Shown: positions 1-6,252 of the stretch, piece after piece
How the letters are laid out: every line of letters starts with the position of its first letter
Position numbering within the stretch: position 1 is the stretch's first letter
NCBI GenBank assembly: GCA_020216655.1
Contig: JAIWNU010000114.1
Coordinates: forward strand, 1 to 19,331
Length of the DNA: 19,331 nucleotides
From: Treponema sp.
GTDB taxonomy: Bacteria > Spirochaetota > Spirochaetia > Treponematales > Breznakiellaceae
Direction of reading: 5' to 3'
Made by a program: the position numbers and the translations under genes
Notes under the pieces: generated by a model
Seen by the model: only the letters and a program-made list of their open reading frames with translations
The model's database searches: none
Told to the model about the DNA's origin: nothing

Positions 1-1465
1 CTTCTCCATGACTTCGCTGCGAGGGAGCCCCTTCCACAATCTTAAAGGTTCTGCTCCCATCCTGCCGCCGTTCAGCCCGGAGCATAATCGTAGTTTTTGA
101 TGCCTGGGTCTGGAAATGTTGTGCAAAGGTATAGAGATGGGTGACAAAGAAAACCTTTGCCCCTCCTTCTATGAGCGCAGACACAATGTGACGGGCAATC
201 TCTGACCCTTCCCGTTCATTGGTCGAGGCAAAGGATTCATTAAAGAGTATAAGGCTTCTCTCTCTCATCTGATCTACGATCCCGTTCATCCGCTTGAGTT
301 CTTCGTCGAATTTGCCAGATCCCAAATTACGGTCTTCCTTTCTGCGGTAATGGGTAAAGACGCCGCTGCGAAGATCTGCTGTGAGGGACAGGGCCGGTAC
401 AAAAAGCCCCGCCTGCATCATGAGCTGGGTAATGCCGATGCTGCGCAGGAAGGTAGATTTACCGCCCTCGTTTACACCGGTAATGATAGCCAGATTTTTT
501 CCTCCTGCATGAACGTCGTTCCCTACAATCGTTTTGTTTGAAACCAGAGCAAGACAAATATTATACAGCCCATTGCATTCAAAGGTTGGTTCTGAATCTG
601 TACTGACCATTGGAAAACAAACCGGTTCGCTGAGGGCCGCCAAGTGTTTTCTAAGGTTAAGGGCTCCGATGTAGAAGGCCAATTCCTGTTTCAGAATTTT
701 AAAGAAGTTTTCAATATGGTCCGCCGACTGGGCAACCGCATTGGCTGCATAATTTATGCCCCGATCATGCAATTCCCCCAACGCACGGCCTCCGGCTTCG
801 TCGCGGGGATCTATGGAAAAGGTATATGAGGGAGTCCGGGGAGACAAAATACGGCGAATCCAGTTCGGATCCTTTGCGTTGGGTTTCCGTAGTTCATATT
901 GTGCCGGTTCATTTCCCGCTTTAAGACGGGCACTAATCATAACCCCTTCTATAAATTGCAGTTCCTTTAGGTATTGTACGAGACGCTTCATATAATCAAC
1001 GTTCAGTTCTTCCTGAACCATGGTACAAAAGCGCCGTAAACCCCTTGAGTGAAAATCGTTGAGATGTTGTTTCGTTTGGCTCCTTAGTTTTTCAAGAATA
1101 GGAACATAGGTTTGCAGCAGCCTGACTGCTCCGTAGAGAATAGAGCTGGGATAGGCCCCAAACATGCTGAACCAGCTATGGCGCTTCGCTTCTATAGCCT
1201 CGTTTGCTATCTCATAAAGTTCCCGTATTACCTGTTCATTCAGCAGGGCATCCTGAAGAATTTCCTGCCGATATACGATACTGTTCCTGTCCTGCAGGCT
1301 CTGGAATAAAACATTTTTTGCCACATCTGCCAGGTATTTATCATCCTCTGACATGGCGCGGATGAGTATATCCAAGTCCAAGTCCTGCATGAGCGCCTCT
1401 GTTTGCGGCGGGAGCGGGACTGTCGAATCAAAATCTTTGTTTGCAAAAAGAAGATACACTTTCAT
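1..1465 (-). CDS. MutS-like ATPase (MutS domain V family), second of a tandem pair, 3' end cut off by the window
   Basis: A MutS-family ATPase with 488 codons visible; the C-terminus lies beyond base 1. No N-terminal mismatch-binding domain is seen. The N-terminal 300 residues look like the helical lever/core region, including a VYRQEILQD motif shared with the upstream paralogue. The C-terminal half is MutS domain V: Walker A GVNEGGKST at residues 330-338, and a Walker B reading LILFNESF with Asn409-Glu410 where MutS normally has Asp-Glu. The sequence before the edge (GAPSQRSHGE) sits where the MutS end motif is expected, so little is probably missing. The start ATG overlaps the stop of the upstream gene as ATGA and has a GAGGAGG Shine-Dalgarno 7 nt before it, so translational coupling is likely. 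Lacking the mismatch-recognition domain, it need not act in mismatch repair; recombination or DNA-structure processing is equally possible. The family call is secure, the role is not. Confidence 0.9.
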   Translation of the reverse strand, partial: MKVYLLFANKDFDSTVPLPPQTEALMQDLDLDILIRAMSEDDKYLADVAKNVLFQSLQDRNSIVYRQEILQDALLNEQVIRELYEIANEAIEAKRHSWFSMFGAYPSSILYGAVRLLQTYVPILEKLRSQTKQHLNDFHSRGLRRFCTMVQEELNVDYMKRLVQYLKELQFIEGVMISARLKAGNEPAQYELRKPNAKDPNWIRRILSPRTPSYTFSIDPRDEAGGRALGELHDRGINYAANAVAQSADHIENFFKILKQELAFYIGALNLRKHLAALSEPVCFPMVSTDSEPTFECNGLYNICLALVSNKTIVGNDVHAGGKNLAIITGVNEGGKSTFLRSIGITQLMMQAGLFVPALSLTADLRSGVFTHYRRKEDRNLGSGKFDEELKRMNGIVDQMRERSLILFNESFASTNEREGSEIARHIVSALIEGGAKVFFVTHLYTFAQHFQTQASKTTIMLRAERRQDGSRTFKIVEGAPSQRSHGE

Positions 1466-3060
1466 TTGCGGACCTCCTCTGGGGTTTCATGTTGAAGAAC
1501 CGCGGTTTCAGGATCCGAGGATATATGTTTTTGCCGCAACCGTTTATGTATCCAATCATAGGTAAGATGGTATTTTTCTGCGATGGACCGGGCATAGGCC
1601 AAGCCGTCGGCGGGTTTGCGGATCACCTTAAAGGTCCTGATAGAGGGATCCATCAGGTTGATGCCGCTCACCATGCTGACTATCCTATCGTTTAATGTGG
1701 CCAGTTCATCTAAAAAGGTTACGCATATTGCAACCGCGTCGAGCTCTAAAATTTGTTCGAGTATCTTGGTGCTTAAGAAAAGAGCATCCTTGAGGGTGGT
1801 GGATGAAAAGACCTCATTTAGAACAAAAAGACTTGTTCCGCTGGCATGTTTTAAATCCCGGTGCAGGGAAATAAGTTCCTCGTGGAGCCGGCCCCGCTGG
1901 CTTTTGGTTGTTTCTTCCCGTTCAAAGTGGGTGTAAATCGTGTCAAACAAGAGCAGGGTGGCGCTGCTTGCGGGAACCGGTAAACCTAAAGAGCCAAGGT
2001 GATGAATCTGTCCCACGGACCGGCTGAAGGTTGTTTTTCCCCCCTGATTTGGCCCGGTAATGACGACAATCCGTTCTTTTCCCGAAATGCTTACATCGTT
2101 GGTTACGACAGAAGTAGAGGCCCCAGCTAATTTTTTGGCCAGTACCAGGTCAAAAAGGTCACTTATTTCAATTTTCTTTTCGGTATTGAAATCGGGATAG
2201 CAAAAGGGGAGTCCCATCATTTTGACCGGCTGAATATAATCCAGATAGGTTATATAAAATTGAAGCTCCCGTTCGGCGGTGTCGATAGTTTCATCAATAT
2301 ATGATCCATAGGTTTCGCAGAAATGCTGCAGGTGGGTAAATGTATCGGGGTAAAGGCTTGCTACTCCGCTCAGTATTTGGGTCTCCACGCTGCTCAGTCC
2401 CACCGGTTCACTCATCTTTACGAGGTAATTTTTTGTATCCCCCTGCCGGAAGCGGCTGAAAAAGGCCTCTATATCAGATGAATAATCCGGTTCTGCTTGG
2501 TATTTTTTTACTCGAACAGAAAGACCCTTAATGATGATGCTATAGCGAATTGATGCTAGTTCCTGGCTGAGTGTTTCTATTTCACGCTTTAAATTTTGGA
2601 ATTGGTCTGATTCTCTATACCAGGCCGTATATTCCCGTAATGATTTAAAGCCCCGGGATCGGAGTGCACTTTTAGTAAGCATGGCAAGCAGGTCTTCCAC
2701 TGCGTTTACATAGACACGGGCGGATTCTAAAACCCAGCCCTGTCGGTGCCATGGATTGTAGAGCCGTTCCAGGGATCCCAAGGTCCTACGGACTGAACGC
2801 AGGGTGCTGGAAAAGGTTCTGAAACCCTCCAAAATTTCCTTGTTTTCCAGGTCCTGAAATATTTCTTGCCGGTAACGAATTTCGTTAATGCTGTGTAGGT
2901 TGTGGTAAAAAACGTTTTCTAGACCATAATCCGGGAATGATTCGGTTATGGCCGTCAAGATTTGGTCCAAATTAAGGTCGATAAAATAGCCCTTCATGGG
3001 CTCGTGATCCGTTCTGCGCGGGTCCTGGGGATCGGGAAAAAGCAAACTGAGGGATGTCAT
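1462..3060 (-). CDS. MutS-like ATPase (MutS domain V family), first of a tandem pair
   Basis: A 532-residue MutS-family protein, paralogous to the downstream gene. It lacks a recognisable mismatch-binding domain. The N-terminal helical region carries RYRQEIFQDLEN, like the neighbour. The ATPase domain has Walker A GPNQGGKTT at residues 336-344 and a Walker B reading FVLNEVFSST, with Asn415-Glu416 replacing the usual Asp-Glu; the late motif GLAYARSIAEKYHL resembles the MutS GxSYGxxVA element. An in-frame ATG lies up to 66 nt upstream (3126), but 3060 is preferred: it has GGAAGGAG 6 nt upstream, and its N-terminus (SLSLLFPD) aligns with the neighbour's (KVYLLFAN). The ATGA overlap and paralogy suggest the two proteins form a heterodimer (inference). 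The leader hairpin that masks the ribosome-binding site implies translational control. Confidence 0.9.
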   Translation of the reverse strand: MTSLSLLFPDPQDPRRTDHEPMKGYFIDLNLDQILTAITESFPDYGLENVFYHNLHSINEIRYRQEIFQDLENKEILEGFRTFSSTLRSVRRTLGSLERLYNPWHRQGWVLESARVYVNAVEDLLAMLTKSALRSRGFKSLREYTAWYRESDQFQNLKREIETLSQELASIRYSIIIKGLSVRVKKYQAEPDYSSDIEAFFSRFRQGDTKNYLVKMSEPVGLSSVETQILSGVASLYPDTFTHLQHFCETYGSYIDETIDTAERELQFYITYLDYIQPVKMMGLPFCYPDFNTEKKIEISDLFDLVLAKKLAGASTSVVTNDVSISGKERIVVITGPNQGGKTTFSRSVGQIHHLGSLGLPVPASSATLLLFDTIYTHFEREETTKSQRGRLHEELISLHRDLKHASGTSLFVLNEVFSSTTLKDALFLSTKILEQILELDAVAICVTFLDELATLNDRIVSMVSGINLMDPSIRTFKVIRKPADGLAYARSIAEKYHLTYDWIHKRLRQKHISSDPETAVLQHETPEEVRK

Positions 3061-3066
3061 GACACG

Positions 3067-3116
3067 CTCCTTCCGATAATTGCTGCTGTCCGCGAGGCGG
3101 ACAGATTCGGAAGGAG
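3067..3116 (-). promoter_or_regulatory. Leader hairpin sequestering the ribosome-binding site of the first MutS-like gene
   Basis: In the minus-strand RNA, CTCCTTCCGA (3116-3107) pairs perfectly over 10 bp with TCGGAAGGAG (3076-3067). Nested inside, CTGTCCGC (3104-3097) pairs over 8 bp with GCGGACAG (3093-3086) around a 3-nt loop. The outer 3' arm contains the Shine-Dalgarno of the gene starting at 3060, 6 nt from its ATG. There is no T-run after it, so it is not an intrinsic terminator. An in-frame ATG sits immediately before the 5' arm, so ribosomes starting there would melt the structure. The pairing is seen directly; regulation of translation is inferred. Confidence 0.7.
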
Positions 3117-3209
3117 TCATCAGCAACGATAAACCGAGCGGTTCAGGCGAATGCCAGGGTGGACTCCATCACCAATGTAAATTTACTCAAATTTGCCTGC
3201 TTTGTCCAG

Positions 3210-4355
3210 TCAATGGGTGAGTGCCCGGTGGGCCTCCGCCAGTGAATTGATGATATCAATATGCTGGGGACACTTGGGCATGCATTCACCGCAGGCGATG
3301 CAGGAATCGGCCCCCTTGCCGGATGAGACATAACCCTTTTGGTACCATTTGGAGTTACCCTCCCGCTCGTCAAAGGCGACAGCGGAGTTATAAATGGCAA
3401 AAACATCTGGAATGGCAACCCCGTTGGGGCAGGGCATACAGTAGCCGCAGCTCGTACAGGGAACGGGCATTTTTTCGTGGAAATATGCCGCTGCCCCTGA
3501 GTAGGCTGCAAGTTCCTGACTGCTCAAGTTGTGTGCTGCCGCATAGCCCGCAACAGCGGTGTTCTCTATAACTTGTTCGGCGGACCCCATACCGGAAAGA
3601 ACCGTAACCACCTCGGGCCGATCCAGGGCGAATCGGAGGGCCCATTCGGCGGGGCGCCGGATCTGCCCTGTGGCTGCAAAAAGGCGTTCAACCGCTTCGG
3701 GGACCTTTGCTAGGGCGCCGCCCCGCAATGGTTCCATAACGATGACCCCAATATGGCGCTCCGCCGCATAGCGGATCCCTTGGAGTCCCGCCTGAAAGTC
3801 CGTATCAAGATAGTTGTACTGGACCTGGCAGAACTCCCAGTTATTGTATCCATCGATGATCCGGGTAAACACATCCCGTGAATCATGAAAGGAAAAGCCG
3901 ATGTGGCGGATTTTCCCTTGGGCTTTGGCCCGTTCTAGGTATTCTAGTCCCCGGAGCCTCTGAATAGTATCCCAGCGCTCCGCATTCAGGGCATGGAGCA
4001 GGTAAAAGTCGATATGGTCCGTATCGAGTTTTGCAAGCTGTTCCGAAAGGAGCTTTTCCCAGTCCGTTTCTTCCCGGACAAGCCACACGGGGCATTTGGT
4101 TGCCAGTTGTACTTTATCCCGGAGTCCATGTTTGTTGATGAGCTTGCCGGTAACAATTTCGCTTGCCCCGTTGTGGTAGGGGTAGGCCGTATCCACATAG
4201 GTAACACCCTGCTCGATGGCGGCTAAAAAAAGCCGTTCCGTCGCTGCTTCATCAATATGGGCTGGATCACTGTCCCTGGTAGGGAGCCGCATCATGCCAA
4301 GCCCCAGGGCGGAAACCGGCAGTTCTGGCATTTTGGGGAATGTTCTGTATTTCAT
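3210..4355 (-). CDS. Aldo/keto reductase with C-terminal double 4Fe-4S ferredoxin-like domain
   Basis: A 381-residue NAD(P)-dependent oxidoreductase of the aldo/keto reductase superfamily. The TIM-barrel domain (about 1-285) has the catalytic tetrad in place: Asp55, Tyr60 (in VDTAYPYHNG), Lys87 and His121. A C-terminal extension carries two iron-sulfur motifs, CTSCGYCMPCP from Cys300 and CIACGECMPKCP from Cys352, typical of the ferredoxin-fused subfamily common in anaerobes. The substrate cannot be read from sequence. Start: an ATG at 4355 gives the standard N-terminus; a TTG 15 nt upstream is also in frame. No Shine-Dalgarno precedes either, and a TACAAT box lies 6 nt before the ATG, so the message may be leaderless. 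It is divergent from the lipoprotein gene at 4428, and the shared region holds a repeated palindrome that overlaps its predicted -10. No functional link to the MutS-like genes downstream is evident. Confidence 0.92.
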   Translation of the reverse strand: MKYRTFPKMPELPVSALGLGMMRLPTRDSDPAHIDEAATERLFLAAIEQGVTYVDTAYPYHNGASEIVTGKLINKHGLRDKVQLATKCPVWLVREETDWEKLLSEQLAKLDTDHIDFYLLHALNAERWDTIQRLRGLEYLERAKAQGKIRHIGFSFHDSRDVFTRIIDGYNNWEFCQVQYNYLDTDFQAGLQGIRYAAERHIGVIVMEPLRGGALAKVPEAVERLFAATGQIRRPAEWALRFALDRPEVVTVLSGMGSAEQVIENTAVAGYAAAHNLSSQELAAYSGAAAYFHEKMPVPCTSCGYCMPCPNGVAIPDVFAIYNSAVAFDEREGNSKWYQKGYVSSGKGADSCIACGECMPKCPQHIDIINSLAEAHRALTH

Positions 4356-4361
4356 AGGATG

Positions 4362-4390
4362 ATTGTACAACGATTGTACAATTGGGACAA
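4362..4390 (-). promoter_or_regulatory. Candidate promoter with tandem TTGTACAA operator upstream of the aldo/keto reductase
   Basis: On the minus strand, TTGTCC (4390-4385) and TACAAT (4367-4362) are separated by 17 nt, a plausible sigma-70 promoter. Two copies of the perfect palindrome TTGTACAA lie at 4363-4370 and 4374-4381, exactly 11 bp apart, overlapping the -10 and spacer. A degenerate related sequence, TTGGGACAA, follows at 4382-4390. The placement suits repression of the reductase and perhaps control of the divergent lipoprotein gene. The regulator is unknown. Repeats are seen; promoter and operator roles are inferred. Confidence 0.5.
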
Positions 4391-4427
4391 TTGGTTTATT
4401 TGTTGAAAACCCGCTTCTTTTGTGTCA

Positions 4428-6059
4428 ATGATGATAAGTATGAAAATGAATCAGAAAGTCATATTTACTTGGATGTTTTTATTCGGCTCTGCCATCTTGT
4501 TGTTCCTTTCCTGTGCCACCAGTTCTGGCAGCACCTATTCACGCTCTGTAAATGCTGATGAGGAAGCGGCCCGCAGGAACAGGGCTGCCCAGGAAAAGAA
4601 TTCCGGAACCTCAGGCAATAATACATCAGGCGGAAGCGGCGCTTCGACGGGAAACAGCTCCTGGAACACTTCGGATCCCTATAACTCTGGATGGGAGACT
4701 TCCAACACTGTCATTATAGTCAGGGAAGTTCCGCCCCACGGAACGGTAAAACTGCTTGGATTCCCCTATGGATCACCGGTACTCATAGACGGAGATCCCC
4801 GTATCGGAAATACCTTTGATCTGTCTCCCGGTACGCACCATATAGAAGTGCGGGTTTTTGGATTTGAAGTCTGGGAAGATACTGTTCAAATTAATAAAGA
4901 TAGTACCGTCGTACTCAGAGTAGAACTTGTTCCGGCAGACTTTCGTATCATCGATGTAGATATGCAAAGTAGTTCATTGAATCCGGACAATCCGGGATAT
5001 TTTGGTGCTGCCCGGCTTACCGTATATGTGACCGCCCCGGGGTCCGTCAGCCTGCAGGTGCTGGATCAGGAGAATCGGCTTGTCAGGCCTCTCGGTCACT
5101 ATGAAATAACCAAGGGCACCCAGGATGTCTTTTGGGACGGCACGGATAGCCAGGGCCGTATGGTCCCAAAGGGAAGATACACCTTGGTGGTTCAGGGCCT
5201 TAATGGGGCTGCCCAGCCTATAGGAGAGGAATTTCGGCAGTATGTGTATGTAAACGGAGGGCTCACGCTGCGAACCTGGCTCGGCGGTTCTGGGTTTTCG
5301 GGGCCCTTTTTTGTTCCTGATACGCAGGTCTTGCATGATAGCTCCTGGTCTCTTTCTACGGCTTTTGTTTCTCATCTAGCATCCCCGGCTGAGCCAGTAG
5401 GTTCCACCTTGGTTTCTCTTTCATCCCTGAGGCTTGCTCTGAGTGAATATGCGGAAGCAGGTATGCTCGTAACCTATGTAGGCCGTCCTCTGGTGTCCGA
5501 TGTCAATACCGACTGGATTGGGTTTACCGCAACTGCCAAACTGAAACTCACGGATGCCCAAAGCCCCTTTTCTGCCGCGGTTGGTATCCGGGGCTCTTTC
5601 CGCAGTTTTGCCAGTGATAGCTCTTCGGAAAGCACCCCCTACATTCCTCCTGCTTGGGACGGGCTTTCCAACTATGACGGACTATCAATCTCTGTTCCCC
5701 TTGAATATGGCGACGGCCCCTTGAGACTTTTTGCCGCCCCAGAAATCCAGGTTTCAAGCTTTTATCCCTACTGGACCGATGACCGCTGGCCCACACCGGA
5801 CCTCTTCATCTGGTCTACCCTGAGGCTCGGCGCAGAACTGCGGATCACCAACCCGGTGCGGCTCGCTCTCTCGGCGGCCATGAAAAGCGATCCGCTCAAC
5901 AAGGGCCCATTAATCCTGCAGCTTCCCCTGTCATTAGGGGCGGAACTGAGCGTCTATACCAAAAGTCCAATCAATTTCACCGCCTATGCGCTGGCTGAAG
6001 CAGGAGGCCCCTACAGCTACGCGATCTATGGCGGCATCGGCATCGGCGGACGGTTTTAA
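4428..6059 (+). CDS. Outer-membrane lipoprotein with PEGA and FlgD-like Ig domains and a barrel-like C-terminus
   Basis: A roughly 543-residue secreted lipoprotein. A hydrophobic segment ends in the lipobox LFLSC (Cys29 from this start). Residues 31-93 are a Ser/Gly/Asn-rich flexible linker. Residues 104-170 match a PEGA domain (SPVLIDGDPRIGNTF, then LSPGTHHIEVRVFGFEVWE). Residues 172-280 resemble the FlgD Ig-like domain (VFWDGTDSQGRMVPKGRY). The rest (281-543) has alternating aromatic/polar strands and ends GGIGIGGRF, with the terminal Phe typical of outer-membrane barrels. PEGA domains are usually surface or wall associated; the function here is unknown. The start is uncertain: GTG 4422 and ATGs at 4428, 4431, 4440 and 4446 are in frame, none with a good Shine-Dalgarno; 4440 would give the neatest 24-residue signal peptide. 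It is divergent from the reductase and convergent with the barrel gene. Confidence 0.8.
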   Translation: MMISMKMNQKVIFTWMFLFGSAILLFLSCATSSGSTYSRSVNADEEAARRNRAAQEKNSGTSGNNTSGGSGASTGNSSWNTSDPYNSGWETSNTVIIVREVPPHGTVKLLGFPYGSPVLIDGDPRIGNTFDLSPGTHHIEVRVFGFEVWEDTVQINKDSTVVLRVELVPADFRIIDVDMQSSSLNPDNPGYFGAARLTVYVTAPGSVSLQVLDQENRLVRPLGHYEITKGTQDVFWDGTDSQGRMVPKGRYTLVVQGLNGAAQPIGEEFRQYVYVNGGLTLRTWLGGSGFSGPFFVPDTQVLHDSSWSLSTAFVSHLASPAEPVGSTLVSLSSLRLALSEYAEAGMLVTYVGRPLVSDVNTDWIGFTATAKLKLTDAQSPFSAAVGIRGSFRSFASDSSSESTPYIPPAWDGLSNYDGLSISVPLEYGDGPLRLFAAPEIQVSSFYPYWTDDRWPTPDLFIWSTLRLGAELRITNPVRLALSAAMKSDPLNKGPLILQLPLSLGAELSVYTKSPINFTAYALAEAGGPYSYAIYGGIGIGGRF

Positions 6060-6242
6060 AATCTAAAAGCTGGTACTGTTCTTGAAGTAATTACATACGG
6101 AAACAGGATTGTATTTGTTCCTAATAATGCTGTGCTCTGGACACAGGATAGGCATTTCAAAAATCTTCCTAACGTTAAATACTTGGAAAAAAACAGCGGC
6201 TCCCCGGATGTCGGGGAACCGCGGCGTTTTAAAGACAGGTAG
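6060..6242 (+). other. In-frame open stretch after the lipoprotein stop codon, possible coding remnant
   Basis: Directly after the TAA at 6057-6059 the same frame stays open for 60 codons to a TAG at 6240-6242. It has no start codon. The conceptual product is protein-like (KAGTVLEVITYGNRIVFVP, later HFKNLPNVKYLEK), with mixed hydrophobic and charged residues, unlike the terminator-rich spacer expected between convergent genes. It could be the tail of a decayed gene, a readthrough extension, or chance: 60 open codons arise by chance in roughly 5 percent of random frames. I do not recognise the family. Confidence 0.25.
6187..6222 (-). terminator. Intrinsic terminator of the five-gene export operon
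   Basis: In the minus-strand RNA, GCGG-TTCCCCG stacks on CGGGGA-GCCGC (6222-6212 with 6206-6196; one internal mismatch, 5-nt loop), then TG and seven T residues (6193-6187). This is a strong rho-independent terminator 30 nt past the stop of the barrel gene. Read on the plus strand the same hairpin is followed only by GGCGTTTT, so it may weakly serve the convergent lipoprotein gene too. Confidence 0.85.
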
Positions 6243-6252
6243 GCCGTAGGTT

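Noticed and set aside
3061..3126. A 22-residue upstream extension of the first MutS-like protein from an ATG at 3126 or 3120
   Set aside because: No Shine-Dalgarno precedes those ATGs, while 3060 has an ideal one and gives an N-terminus that aligns with the paralogue.
3132..3143. Inverted repeat AACCG-AG-CGGTT considered as the reductase terminator
   Set aside because: The 2-nt loop is too tight, leaving only a 4-bp stem, and no T-run follows in either direction.
3143..3511. A 122-codon minus-strand frame overlapping the reductase C-terminus
   Set aside because: It is out of frame with the iron-sulfur domain, which is plainly the real coding sequence there, and its Pro-rich product is not credible.
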